From Microthyrium microscopicum (taxonomy: Eukaryota > Ascomycota > Dothideomycetes > Microthyriales > Microthyriaceae): a stretch of DNA of 64,000 nucleotides. A model generated the notes under the pieces. That model was given only the letters and a program-made list of their open reading frames with translations. It was not told the origin of the DNA and did no database searches. The position numbers and the translations under genes were made by a program. Positions 1-12,596 of this stretch are shown in pieces; position 1 is the first letter of the stretch, and each line of letters opens with the position of its first letter. The stretch spans positions 383,530 to 447,529 of the forward strand of contig MU004238.1 of NCBI GenBank assembly GCA_010405405.1. Reading direction: 5' to 3'.

Positions 1-839
1 GTTTATAACCTTACGCTAATATATTTATAGCAAAAGCTTACTATATTTGTCTTTAATTCTTATATAGGCCTTATTTATAATAACTTTAACTATAAGAATT
101 AAATTTAGAATAAGAGGGTTAGCTATAGTTATATTATAAGAAATCTAACTATAGTTACTATAGTTAAATATTCTTATTATTCACTTAGTAAATTAACTTA
201 AGATATATATAATCTAATATATAAATTATCTCTATGCTTAATTATAAATTCTCCTCTTTATAAAGAATACCTAATTAATAAACCTATAGCTAATACTATT
301 AAGAAAGTCTTAATATATATAAGTCTTAAAGAAACCTTTAAGACTAAACTTAAGAGTAGATTTATTAATAATAAAGATAAGAAGAAAGAACTAGTATAGC
401 TATAGCTTAATTAACTTTCTTTAATTAAAACTAAATATTAATAATTTGCTAGTATATTTAAAAATAAAGGTACTATAGATAGTATATATAATATATATTA
501 TAAGATTTTTATAGACGTACTTAAATTTTTAAAATATAGCTTAAATAAAGTAAATATATTAAGTATAAACTTCTACTAATATTTATAGCTAACTAACTTA
601 TTAATAGGTAAACTTTATATCTTTACTTATTAATTATTTTTTATATATAAGAATTAACTTAATATAAAGAATAATTATACTATAAAATTTAAGTAATCTT
701 ATTTATCTTAGGCCTTTAATTAAAAGAAGTAGCTTTATTTAATTATTAGGTAGTTTTATACTTAAAAGTATTTTAGAGAGAGTATTATTAAGAACTATTA
801 AGGACTTATTAATTATTATAAGCGTACTTTATATTCTAT

Positions 840-1770
840 TAAGTATAATATTACTACTTAAGGTCGCCTAAAGAATAAAATACGCTAGTCTATTTAGTTA
901 TATAAGCTAAAACCTATTCTATAATAAGTATTTAATACTTAAAACTTAGCCTTATTTAAGCTTACTTTACGTCGTTATAAATACTACCCTTTAAATATAA
1001 CTTTTAATATACTAGTAGATAATACGATTATAAGAGATATTATTAAGATATTAATAGTAAATTAGGTAGTTAAAATTATTTAAGATATTTAAACTCTTAT
1101 ATATTAAGTAGAAAGTTAAATTAGTTTATATAAGAATAAAGAAGGTAGTATAATAGTACTAGAGGACGTTAATATTTAGTTCTAAACGTTATATTAATAT
1201 ATATAAGAGATCTACCTATTATTAATATTAAAATACGCTATTAAATATATAGATATTAGTTTACTTTGCTAGCTAATTAATCTTATAATATATTAGTTCT
1301 ATAAGTCTAGTTCTAATAATTATAGTAATAAGATAATATAGCTTAAGTAAAATATACTAAATACTATTAATAAACTAGAGTTATAACGCGCTATACTAGC
1401 TTTTAGCTTAGTTAACTAGCTTAGTAAACTATATACTTATAAGGCTATAGATTTAGGCTTAGAATATATAAATAGTAGTATAAAACTAGATATAAAAGCC
1501 TAGAAGAATTTAACTTATAATATTTATACTACTTTTAATTATATATACCTTATAAATAGTTTTAGTAAAGAGTTAAAAGCTACGCTAGAGAATTTATTTA
1601 GTAAATATATATCTAGTATAAGGAGTATTACTATTATAAAGTATAACGTTAATATAATATATAATACTTTAATTTAAGGTAATTTTATAGAGCATTAGTT
1701 TCTAGAGGCTATTTAGATTAGAAAGAATAATTACAACTCTTAAGATATATAAATATTTAGAGCCTTAATA
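840..1770 (+). pseudogene. RIP-decayed relic resembling DUF6589 transposon-associated protein
   Basis: One frame, with codons starting at 1201 and 1441, reads through from about 1200 to 1720 and is interrupted only by TAG and TAA codons at positions consistent with former CAG or CAA. The residual text includes a stretch like KYAIKYIDISLL, then LASSLVN-like residues, then KAIDLGLEYINSSIKLDIKA and a following KNLTYNI. From memory this order resembles DUF6589-type proteins found in fungal repeats, where a hydrophobic segment is followed by an ELQRAILAS-like motif, an xDLxLEHLN motif and a KNSTHD motif. The family call is inference; that this is a decayed coding frame is well supported. The limits are approximate. 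Confidence 0.45.
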
Positions 1771-2292
1771 CTTATTATTAGATAAAGGCGTTTAATAAAA
1801 AGTATATAATAATTTTAAATTAAGCGCGTATAATACTTAAGAGTAGTAGAGACGTTAAGCTAAAGTTTAATACTAGTATAGTAGTAAATTATACCTAAGC
1901 TTAAGATGCTAAAGAAGAAGATAAATTTAGTAACTTTAAAGATATTAATAGATTTTAACCTAAGTTTTTAAGTTAGTTTAATTATATATATTATAATAAA
2001 AGAGCTTAATTTATTAAATTTACTTACTTATTAGTAAAGGATTATTTAAGAACTTATTAAGCTAACTAAGTATTAGTAGGTATAGTTAATAATCTAGTAT
2101 TTTTAGTTTATAACTTAGAGATTACCTTAACTTCTAAAGAGCTTTTATAACTTATATTACTCTACTTATAACTACTTTTACCCTTTCTACTCATAAATCT
2201 ATTCTAATCTAATTAGTTTTAAAGGTTTATTCATCCGTAAGTAATATAAATATAGTACTATAGTAGATGCTAATCTTGTTTCTCTTATTAAC

Positions 2293-2510
2293 TATAATGA
2301 TTCCTTATAGTACTATGTTGAGAGAGATCTTAGTATTATAAGATTACGCGCTAGACCTAGAGAGTATTAGCGCGTCTAAGGTTCTACTAAGTGGACTTAC
2401 TTCTCTTATAGATCTATAGTAGTTCTAAATTTTCTTCTTCTCTCTCTTGTATATAGATTCTTAAATACTAGCTAATTATCTACTTACTTTAAGTCCTATT
2501 GCTTATTATA
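2293..2510 (+). repeat. 5' LTR of the chromovirus
   Basis: This 218-bp sequence aligns without gaps to 9958-10175. It begins TATAATGATTCC where the 3' copy begins TGTAATAATTCC, and ends TTATA where the 3' copy ends TCACA. The original ends were therefore TG...CA. All differences I noticed between the copies are transitions. The TTAAC at 2288-2292 is the left target-site copy. Confidence 0.93.
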
Positions 2511-5500
2511 TAATCTACGTACTATAAAATTATTACGCGCTTATACTACGTATTAAAAAAGCTTTAAATCGTTTAGCGTAGGTAATATCTTATTACTCTT
2601 TACGTAGGTAATATCTTATTATACTTTATATATAGGACTCTAAAATTTTAAGCCCTACTTTAAAATCTAATAATACTAAAACTAATTAGCGCGTTGGAAT
2701 TCTTTAACGCTAATTATTTTAATTAGTGTTAGACTAATAAAAGGTCTAAGCTTTAATTGCCCCTTAATTACTTGCGTATAGGAATACTAAATTTATCTTC
2801 CTTACTATAATTCCTCTAAATACTATCTTTAAACTAAAATTATTCTTAACTCTAAATCTCTTTTGTAGCGTTTGTTAATTAAAAACTCTAATAGCTAGTA
2901 AGAATCTATTGCTATTATAAGCAATTAAGTTTTTTTACTACTATAGGGTAGACGTAGAGTAGATAGCTATTTATACTAATTTTTTTTACTCTAGCGTAAG
3001 GCTAATTAGCCTAATTATTATTAATTCTTATTTTCTTTATATTACTTATTAATTTTAAGTTGCCCTTTTACTATATTAGATATTAGCTAGTTAAATACTT
3101 AAGATACTATATAGATTTTATAATCTATAAAGAAGTTACTTATACGTAACTAAGAACTATAGAAATTATTAGTAAACTTTAATAAAAATAATAACGACTA
3201 GCTACTTAGGTTATTATAAAAAGAGAGTAAGAGGAAAGCCTTAATTTATAATAATAAAGGAGTAAGATCCTTAAAATAGTATATTAAAGATACTACTCGT
3301 AAAGGAGATAAGGAATTTAGAAGCAAAGAGGAAGGTAATATTACTAAAATCTATAGAATCTTTAAAGATAATACTAGCTTATTATAAGAAATTATTAAAT
3401 AGTTAGTAGTTATATAAAAGAATTTAGAATTAGTAGACGTTCCTTTAATATTTAAGAGCTATTATATAGTTATTATAGACTTAAACTATATTGTTAATCT
3501 CTTAATAGATTACGAGCTATTATAATTCTAAGCTATAGCGTATTAAGCGTTGCTTAGTTAAGAAGGCTAGAAGCTAGAGCCTACCCTACTAATAGTATAA
3601 AAGACCCTAGAGGACTTAGAACTACTATACTATAATTACTTTGTTATCTAATTTAGCTAAGGCCTTACCTATACTCTAAAAGGTAGCCTAGACTTTAATA
3701 AATTTATTATAATATTGTTTAACTACTACTTAAAGATATAGGCTATGTCCTACCTTTATAATATAGAATAAGACGTAAACGTCGTCTAAGCTAAGTAATT
3801 AAATAAAGAGAAAGCCTATAGCGCCTAGCTAGAGGAAGATGCTAAATAAAACTAGAATCTAGTAAATAATCTTATAAAAGTAAATAAAGACTATTAAGTA
3901 GAGATCTTATAGCTAAATACTAGACTTTAAGATAGTAACGTCTTCCTTAATAAGAGAGTTACTACTTATAAAACTATAAATAACCTCTAGTATAATAATG
4001 CCCTTTTAAAAGATATAGTTATATCCTAATTCTCTAAACTAGATTAGTTTTAAACTATACTTTAGTAGAAAGTTAATAAAGTTATAGTGCTTTAAGTATA
4101 AGTTAAAGCCTTTTAAAAGTCTAAGATACTTAAGAAGATAAATAACTCTTACGCTAATCTTAATAAGAACGCTAATAATAACTTGCTACGCTCTATATTA
4201 GTTAGTCCTAATTTAAACTTAAATTGCTAGTCTCTATATAGAAGTTCTATACTTTACTAATTTACTCCTAATTCCTTAATATACACTATAAGTAAAGGTT
4301 TTAGGAAACGAGGAGAAAAGCTTACTAAGTTTAATAGGAAAGATAAAGATAAGTACTATGCTTAGAAAGCTAAAGCGCTTAATTACCTTAATAAGAACGC
4401 TCTTATATATAATATAGAGTTATCTAAGATTCGTCTAATTTAGAGATAGATAGATAAATAGGCCTTCGCTACTATTAAAGAGTAAAGTAAATAAGATTCT
4501 TATAACCTATACCTTTATTTAAAAGAGGTATAGGCAAACCTAGACTATAAATATACTACTAAGGATAGTTTTGTAAAGGCTAAAGCTTAGCTTAAAATAC
4601 TAGAAGCTTAAATAAAGGTATTAGAAAAGGTAGAAGAATATCTTACTTGCTTCTCTTTTAATTCTTACGAAGCAAGATTATCTAATAAAAAGAAGATTAT
4701 TAAATTGCGTAACTTATTACTAAAGTATTTTACTAATTATTTACTATTTATTAAACTAGACTCTTACTCTAAATTTATTAATAACTTCTATAAGGTATCT
4801 TGCTAAATAAAATATTAACCTTCTATAGAAACTAATAATAATAGCTACTCTAACTCTAATAGCTCTTATAAAAGTTATAGAGGTAGAGGGCGTAGAAATT
4901 ATAATAGTAGTAGTAGTACTTATAATAATATTACTAATAATAATAGTAAAATTATACGTTTATAAGAAGTTTTTTACGCCTTACGAAAGGATAACTATTA
5001 TATCTAATATAGAGAATAAGGATATAGCTATTAGAAAGTAAACGCTTTATGTATAGGTAAAGATCCTCTTTTTAATACTAAGATTTATACTAAAGTTATT
5101 TATATAGCTATTACCTTCGCTATAGTATTTATATAACTTAACTCTAATTCTTTACGTATTAATAACGACTTAAAAAACTAAAAGCTCCTTTATATAGACG
5201 CGTAAAGAAGCTAAATAAGTAAGAAGCGTATAACTATTAAAAGAAAAAGAAATACTAAGTATATATATTTAATCTAGAGGACGAGCTAGAGATTATTCTC
5301 GCTACTAATAAAATATTAAGATATTAAGCCTATATATCTAACTCTAACTTAGACGATAAGGAAGGAGATAAAGACGTACTAAATTATAACTTTAACTTTA
5401 ACCTAGAGCTAAATCTAGAGCCTATAGAAAAAGCTTAGTCTAAATAATTAACTATAGAGGAATAGACGTTTAATAAAGAACCTATCTTTACTAAAGAATA

Positions 5501-5702
5501 AATCTAGAGTATAGTCTAAGATATAATTAAATACCTATAAAAGCTAGTAGAGCTAGAGCTTATAGTAATCTAAATCTCCTTAGTATTTATTATAAATAAT
5601 TTCTATCTAAGAGGTGTTTCTAAGATACCTATAGTTAGTAATTAGTAGACTACTAAAGGTATAGCTTATTTACTAAAAGTAGAATATTATGTCTAAACTA
5701 AC

Positions 5703-5760
5703 GTATTAATTAATATAGGAAGTAGAGTAATAAGTATTATATACCTAAATTTTATTTATT
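5703..5760 (+). pseudogene. Remnant of the retrotransposon aspartic protease
   Basis: Codons from 5703 read VLINIGSRVIS. The N-I-G-S at 5712-5723 matches a D-T-G-S active site in which GAC/GAT became AAT and ACN became ATA, both RIP-compatible transitions. It is in the same frame as the RT and integrase remnants downstream. Confidence 0.7.
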
Positions 5761-6639
5761 AATATAGTATTCCTATAATAAATCTATCTACTCCTTAAGT
5801 AATATAACTTACTAATAGTAAAGTAGTTGCTAAGGTAGATAAAGCTACTATAATAAATATACGCCTTAGTAAGCATATTAAGTAAATCTGTTACTTTATT
5901 ATAGATATTGCTAGTTATAATATTATTCTTAGAAATCTATAGATAAACCTCTATAAGGTTACTCTTAAAGAAGGTAAGAAGAAAATTTACTTTAACTCTA
6001 CCTATTACTTAGTAAATTGCCTACCTAATAGTTACTTAATATTAGTAGATTATAAAGGTCGTTCTTATAACCTTACTAACCCTTTACTAGATAGGAAAGA
6101 CGTTATTATAATTAGCGTAGTAGCTTTTATAAAAATACTAAAATAAGGATAGGAATTTAGTAAAGTATAGCTAAAAGATTTAGATAAAGATAAAGATAAA
6201 GCGCTACTAAATTCCTCTATATTAGAAACGCTAAAAAAGAATATCGCGATTAATCTCTTTAAGATATCTCTAGAAGACTATAAGAAGTAGCGTAAGAAGT
6301 ATAATTAGCCTTTATTAAGCTAGGAAGAAATCTTAAAGAAACTACTAAAGGAATTCTATTACTATATTAATATCTTTAACCTAAAGCTAAGTAATAATCT
6401 AGTACTATATTATAGTGAATAGAACTACTCTATTAATATTATTCCTAACGCTACTATTCTTAAGTAAAGATATAATACCTTTTTATATTAAGAATTACTA
6501 GTTATTAAGTAGTATATTAATTAAATACTTAGCTATAATTAAGTTTAAGCTAGTAAATCCTACTTTGTTGCCCTAATGTTATATATATATAAATCTAGAA
6601 ATAGTATCTACGTCTATATTAATTATTAAGGCCTAAATA

Positions 6640-7060
6640 AAATTACCTAGAAGAACTATAACGTCCCTTTATAACTATTAGAAACCTTAGCTAGAATATG
6701 CTATATAAAATTCTTCTTAAAATTTAACATTATTATAGCCTTTACTTATATTTAAATTAAACTAGAGGATAAATATAAAACTATATTCCTTACTTATTAT
6801 AGTCTTTATAAATTTAAGGTTATACTATTTAGTCTTACTAGAGCTCTAGGCATTTTTTAAGTATACTTAAATTACGTCCTTATAGAATACCTTAATAACT
6901 TTGTTATAAGCTATATAGATAACCTTCTAGTCTTTAGTAAGAGCTAAGATTAGTATACTATATATATCTACCTTATCCTAAAAGCTATAAGTAAAGTAGG
7001 TTTCTATCTTAATATTAATAAGTATAACTTCTTTACTAAATAAATTAAATACCTTAGCCT
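6640..7060 (+). pseudogene. Remnant of the retrotransposon reverse transcriptase
   Basis: Codons at 6903-6941 read VISYIDNLLVFSK. The YIDN at 6912-6923 corresponds to the RT catalytic box (F/Y)xDD of Ty3/gypsy elements; the second Asp codon (GAC) is now AAC. The surrounding frame keeps typical spacing to the RNase H remnant. Loss of a catalytic Asp alone would inactivate the enzyme. Confidence 0.85.
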
Positions 7061-7361
7061 TATTATTACTACTACTAATATTAAGATAGATCTAGATAAA
7101 GTTAAAAGTATTACTAAATAGGCTTAACCTTTATTAATTAAAGACGTATAGGCGTTCCTAGGCTTTACTAATTTTTACTATCATTTTATTTATAGTTACT
7201 TCTAAACTGCTACCTTTCTAACCACCCTTACTAAAAAAGATATAATAATAATCTTTCTATAGGATCTAGATAGACCTAAGGACTACGTATTTAAAAAGCT
7301 AAAAAAGGACTTTACTACTATATCTATCCTTTACTACTTTAATTATATAAAAGAAATATAG

Positions 7362-7560
7362 TTAGAGATAGACGCCTCTAATTAGGTATATATTATAGTA
7401 CTCTCTTAGAAAGATAAAGAAGGCAAATTATAGCCTATCATATTCTTATTAAAGAAGATAACTCTTACTAAATATAACTATAATATTTATAATAAGAAGT
7501 TATTAGCAATTATCCACGCTTTTAAAGAATAGAAACTAGAGCTATTCTCTATAGTAGATA
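7362..7560 (+). pseudogene. Remnant of the retrotransposon RNase H domain
   Basis: Codons from 7362 read LEIDASN, followed by VYIIVLS. This corresponds to the start of Ty3/gypsy RNase H, whose usual form is (E)TDAS(D) followed by a GAVLSQ-like strand, with the second Asp turned into Asn. It sits in the same frame as RT, about 440 bp downstream of the RT box. Confidence 0.75.
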
Positions 7561-8439
7561 TAGTTAAGGTATTCTTAGACTACTAGAACTTATAAACCTT
7601 TATGATGACTAAAAAGTTATTTTGCTAATAAATAAGATAGACTAAATTCCTATCCTAATTCTATTTCTAAGTTTAGTATCGCCTTAGTCTATTTAATAGT
7701 AAAGCTAACGTACTTACTTACTAATTATAAGATCTACCTTAGGACGATAATAACCTATAGGTCTCTTAGTAAGTCTAACTACTATTATTTCCTTACTAAT
7801 TTAATACTCCCTACGCTATTAAATTAGCTTTACTATTAGTTAAACTAGTAGCACTATTAATTATATACTTAGCTACTATTATTTAAGATAAGTTAGATAT
7901 CTCTACCTCTATAGAAAAGTTAATAGATCCTACAAAGGGGTTAGCTAGTAATAAAAGACCGCCTAAGAGGAAGTTAATAGAACCCCTAGGAGATAATAAA
8001 TTCCTAGATTTTAATAGTAATTAGTTTATATAAGACATAGTTTAAGAGTCTACTAGTAACAAAACTATAAAAGCTATCTAATAGGCTAAAGTAAACTACT
8101 AAACGTATCTATCCTTTAATATGCCTAAGTAGGAAAGTATTAAGCTAGGTAACTATATAGTTACTATAAATAATATAATTCTATACTATAACTATATCTT
8201 TGTCTTCTATAGTAAACTACGTTACTAAGCCCTATTCTTTACTTATAGCTACAAAGTTATAAGCTATAAAGGAGTAGCTATAACCTATTATTACTTATAA
8301 GAGACTTATTAGTAGCCTAAAATATTATAAGATGTAAAGATATATATAAAAGGTTATAAATACGTCTTTACTAAACTAGTACGATAAAAGAAGCAAAGAT
8401 TCTTAAGAAGCTTCCTCTTACTAGAACGTGCTTAGTTAG

Positions 8440-8930
8440 ATATCTTTATTAACTTTATCGTTTTATTACTATACTGTTGCTACTAAGGAGTAATCTACTA
8501 CTATATTATAGTTATTATAGATTATTATATAAGAATGTATTGCTTTATCTTGCTACTAGACCTCTCTATAGAATTTATAGTTTTAGCATTTATTAACTAT
8601 ATTTAGAGATTAGTAGGTTAGCCTAGAAGCATCCTTTTAGATCGTAGTAGCTAATTTACCTTAGCCTTTTAGAAATATTTATATAAATGTATTAGTACTA
8701 TTCTTTACCTTAGTATAGCTTTTTACCTAGAGATAGATAGTATTATAGAAATCTTTATTGTAGCCCTAAAGTAGTATTTATGAGCCTTTATTAATTAGAA
8801 TTAAGATAATTAAGTTGCTTTACTACTATTTATAGAATTTGTAGTTAACTTAGTAGTAAACGTAACTATAAGAATTACGTCCTTCTAGGTATAAAATAGC
8901 TTTAATCCTTAATTAGGCCTTAAAGCTAAT
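8440..8930 (+). pseudogene. Remnant of the retrotransposon integrase core
   Basis: In the pol frame, 8634-8660 reads LLDRSS, stop, FT, matching the S/L-D-R-G-S-Q-F-T block that holds the second acidic residue of the integrase DDE triad; the stop is a TAA at the Gln position. Downstream, an AFYLEIDSIIE-like stretch and a YLRAFIN-like stretch follow the usual order of Ty3/gypsy integrases. Confidence 0.8.
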
Positions 8931-9399
8931 TACCTTATTCCTTACTCGTCTTATACCTCTATCGCTACTAATAAAGAAGAAGCTAATGTAGATATTATAT
9001 AATAAGGTTGCGCTAATATATATAAATACCTTATAGAGTAACTTACTTAGGCTTAAGTATAATAAGCTAAGTATACTAACTATTATTACTAAGCCGTACT
9101 AAATCTATAGCTAAGTAATTAGGTAAGATTAGATACTCGTAATTACTCTACCTTTTATCCTTTAAAAACGCTTAATAGTAAAAGCTCTAAACCTTTCTAT
9201 ATTATTAAAAAGATTAATGCTATTATATATAAGCTAGATCTACCCTCCTTAATAAAAATACATAATGTCTTTTATGCTTAAATCCTTTACTATATTACTA
9301 ATAATGCTAAACTTTTAAAATATTTAAATCTCCCTTTTATAATTATAGGTAAGACTAAAGAAACTATAGAATAGTAGGTAGATATAATTATTAATAGCT

Positions 9400-9545
9400 A
9401 TTATAAGCCCTAGACTAAGAAGAAAACGTTATAGTATATAATTAAATTTATAGGCTATAATATAGTAGAATGGCACGATTAGCATAATGCTAAGAACGCT
9501 CTAGATCTAATTGCAGAATTCTATGCCTATTATTTTAATAAGCTA
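9400..9545 (+). pseudogene. Remnant of the C-terminal chromodomain of the retrotransposon
   Basis: In the pol frame, codons 9435-9540 read YIIKFIGYNIVEW, then HD, stop, HNAKNALDLIAEF. This follows the chromodomain pattern Y-x-V-K-W-x-G-Y ... E-W-x-x-x-x-N-L ... A-x-x-L-I-x-x-F. Its place at the end of pol after integrase defines a chromovirus. Confidence 0.8.
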
Positions 9546-9838
9546 AGCTTTTACCCCTCCTAGATCCTATTATAGTTAGAGCTAACTAAAGATAATAACG
9601 TCGCGTATAACTCTAATAGAGTCCTTACTAACTAGCGCTAAAAAGTTTACTTTCTTTATATTACTAATATCTCTATTTAGCATGGATATGCTAGCCTTTA
9701 GACTACTAAGACTTAAGAACTAGAGTATTCTAGAGATATCTTAAGGTTCGTTAATGCCTCTTAATAGTTGCTTTAGTAAGCTAAAGGTTAAGATGCTCTA
9801 AACGTCTAATCATTAGCGTTATATTATAGAAGGAATTT

Positions 9839-9908
9839 ATTAGATTAGACTAAATTAGACTAGACTAGATTAGACTAGACTAGAACGGACTAGAATAGAC
9901 TAGAAGAG
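9839..9908 (+). repeat. AGACT-type short tandem repeat near the 3' end of the retrotransposon
   Basis: Five-base units of the AGACT / AGATT / AAATT kind repeat about a dozen times just downstream of pol, between the chromodomain remnant and the polypurine tract. Confidence 0.8.
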
Positions 9909-9943
9909 TAATAATAAGCTAAGATAGCCTAGAGAGCTATTCT

Positions 9944-9954
9944 AAAGGAGAGGG
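9944..9954 (+). promoter_or_regulatory. Polypurine tract of the retrotransposon
   Basis: AAAGGAGAGGG lies 3 bp before the start of the 3' LTR (TGTAATAATT at 9958). In LTR elements this tract primes plus-strand DNA synthesis; here the purines survived RIP because they include no TG or CA. Confidence 0.8.
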
Positions 9955-9957
9955 TTA

Positions 9958-10175
9958 TGTAATAATTCCTTATAGTACTATATTGAGAGAGATCTTAGTA
10001 TTATAAGATTACGCGCTAGACCTAGAGAGTGTTAGCGCGTCTAAGGTTCTACTAAGCGGACTTACTTCTCTTATAGATCTATAGTAGTTCTAGATCTTCT
10101 TCCTCTCTCTCTTGTACGTAGATTCTTAAATACTAGCTAATTATCTGCTCACTCTAAGTCCTACCGCTCGTCACA
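9958..10175 (+). repeat. 3' LTR of the chromovirus
   Basis: The 218-bp sequence starts TGTAAT and ends TCACA, followed directly by the target copy TTAAC at 10176-10180. It is less degraded than the 5' LTR, for example retaining GCTCGTCACA where the 5' copy has GCTTATTATA. Confidence 0.94.
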
Positions 10176-10177
10176 TT

Positions 10178-10330
10178 AACCTATAAGCTAATCTAAGCCT
10201 AGTCTTACTAAGCCTAAATATAATATTTAAGTCTCTCTTACTAACCTTTAAGCTAATTTAAGCCTAGTCTTACTAAGCCTAAATATAATATCTAGGTCTC
10301 TCTTACTAACCTTTAAGCTAATCTAAGCAA
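10178..10330. repeat. 65-bp tandem repeat, 2.3 copies
   Basis: Copies start at 10178, 10243 and 10308 (AACCTATAAGCTAATCTAAG and near-identical forms). The first copy begins inside the target duplication of the retrotransposon, so this is probably host repeat DNA into which the element inserted. Confidence 0.88.
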
Positions 10331-11181
10331 CTCTTTATATATTTCTATTATATTAGGTATTATCCTTTATAAGAAGTATTACGATACTAATAATATAGTA
10401 AATAAGATTTATTACCTTTCTCTTAATTTACTTACCTTTAGTATAATTAGCTATAAGTATTATAATACTAACTACGTTATAATACTAATATCTATCTAAT
10501 TATTCTAAACCTACTTATATTTAGTATTATTAGTAGTAAGTATTATAATGCTAACTAAGTTATAAACTATAACTATTCTATTACTCTAGACTTACTTATC
10601 ATTAGTATTATGTCTTATAACTAAGACGCGCTAAAGTCTTTACTCTATACTATACTAAAGGAAGGTAGTTAAAGTTTAAGTACTTATTAAATATCTAACT
10701 ACTCTACTACTAATTCTTTTACTATACGTAATATTAAGTAAGACTACTATGCTATAATTCTTTACTTAGCGCTATATCTTTTTAGCCTTAACTAATTTAC
10801 TAGTTGCTTTAGCTATAAATTTCTAAAGTTCTAAAATTTTATTTATATATTAGTTACCTAAGCGCTAGTCTTTAATATTAATAGTTCTATAAACCTTAAA
10901 TAGTATACTTATATACTAAATTTCTTTTATATATATATTACTAATAATAAGTACTAGACTCTCTATAATAGCTACTCTTATCTTAATAATAATAAGATTC
11001 TATAAATAATTAACTAGAAGTTAACCTACGTAAGTAGTATTAAAGGCTTATATATCTTTATTACTTAAGTTGTTTATAATTATTTATATTAGCTATTTCT
11101 ATTAGTTAGAATATATAAGAAAATATATAAAAAGACTTACTTCTATAAGTAGTTTATTAAACGCTACTTCTATATTAAAAG

Positions 11182-11362
11182 CTCTTATCTAATTTAGAAG
11201 GAAAGGGTTTAAGTATTAAATAGTAATAATAGTACTAATAGCTTATATACCTACTAACTCTATATTATACTAGATAAAAATAGTTAGAGTTTAAGTACTC
11301 TTATTTAATCTAGGAGGAGAGGGTTTAAGTACTAAATAGTAATAATAATACTAATAATTTAC
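11182..11362. repeat. Direct repeat with about 117-bp spacing
   Basis: A roughly 60-bp block starting CTCTTATCTAATTTAGAAGG at 11182 recurs from 11299 with transition differences. A related stretch, TAGTTAAAGTTTAAGTACTT, is found near 10,666 and 11,475. The region around it is otherwise featureless AT-rich DNA. Confidence 0.7.
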
Positions 11363-12331
11363 TAAAGTCTAAATAAGACGCTTTTATAATAATTGTCGTA
11401 GATATAATTTTAATTATTAATAATAATAATAATTAGTTAGCTAAAGTCCTTATTCTATACTATACTAGAGAAAGATAGTTAAAGTTTAAGTACTTAAGCC
11501 TTATCTAAGAGATAAGATTTTAATATCTAATCTATTCTATAATACACTAATTTATTAGTTTGCTTTACTATAGTATATATAGGCTAATTATAGATAAGGT
11601 AAAGAGAAGCAACCTTATAAGACTAGAATACTCTTTATATACGTCTTAAAGTAACTTAATAATAAGTACGAAATTAAGTATAGTAAGGTTTACCTAAGAA
11701 TAAGTAGTATTATAAGTTATGCTAGCGTACTAGTATTAATAAACGCATAAATTTCTATAAGCCTTCTAAGTAGTAGAATTATCTAGATACTAAGTTAGCT
11801 ATCTTACTTAAAAGAGTTAATTTGCTAAGGATACCTTCTAATTATAGTAAAGCTTTAATTAAAAATAAGTAATACTATAAGTTACGCTAGTATATAGAAA
11901 TTAATAAGTATATAAGTTAACTATCTTACTTAAAAGGATAAGTTTATAAAGAATACCTTCTTAATACTATACGTTATAATAGTTATTAATAACTATTAAG
12001 GGTTTTATAAGCTTTTTAGACGCTAAGAATATCTAGACGCTAAATTGGCTATCTTACTTAGAAAGATAAGCTTATTATACTATCTTATAAGTCTTTCTAT
12101 TACTAGTAGTTACTCTTAGCTTTTTAAGATAAATAATAACCTTTATTATAAGTAACGTAGGTAATATTTACTATTATTTTAATTAAATGCCTTAGTAGTA
12201 GCTCCTTCTATTTATAACTTATATATTAGGATATATATAAATATATAAGTATTAATAAGTTCTAATAGGTATTAATAGATTCTAGTAGGTATGCCTACGT
12301 AAGTAGCATTATTAATAGTAAGAACAACCCT

Positions 12332-12560
12332 CTAGTTAAAATAGAAGCTTACGTTCTATAAGACTATAGATTTAAGAATACTTAGTTAAAATAGAAGCTT
12401 ACGTTTTATTAAGATAGTAGATTTAAGAACTATAACTACCTAGTTGAAATAAAAGCTTATATTCTATTAAGATAGTAAGTTTAAGAACTATAACTACCTA
12501 GTTAAAATAGAAGTTTATGTTTTATAAGACGATAGATTTAAGAACTATAATATAAGTGCT
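12332..12560. repeat. 50-58-bp tandem repeat, about 4 copies
   Basis: Units start CTAGTTAAAATAGAAGCTT at 12332 and recur at about 12382, 12440 and 12498, each followed by a TTTAAGAA-containing segment. Copies differ mainly by transitions. Confidence 0.85.
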
Positions 12561-12596
12561 TTAGTTATAAAGCATATAAAGAATACTATATTAATT

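Larger units (their letters stand above)
2293..10175 (+). mobile_element. Complete but dead Ty3/gypsy chromovirus LTR retrotransposon
   Basis: The element is 7,883 bp. It has two 218-bp LTRs (2293-2510 and 9958-10175), a perfect 5-bp target duplication TTAAC at 2288-2292 and 10176-10180, and a purine tract just before the 3' LTR. Pol domains in order are protease, reverse transcriptase, RNase H, integrase and a C-terminal chromodomain, all with codons starting at positions divisible by 3 from about 5,280 to 9,540. A gag-like region lies in a different frame at about 4,560-5,050; it includes an Arg-Gly-rich stretch at about 4,861-4,920 and a possible zinc-knuckle remnant near 4,999-5,025 whose Cys codons have become TAT. 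Many codons carry RIP-type G-to-A or C-to-T changes and in-frame stops, so the element cannot encode its proteins. The chromodomain placement is typical of chromoviruses, which target heterochromatin. Confidence 0.93.
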
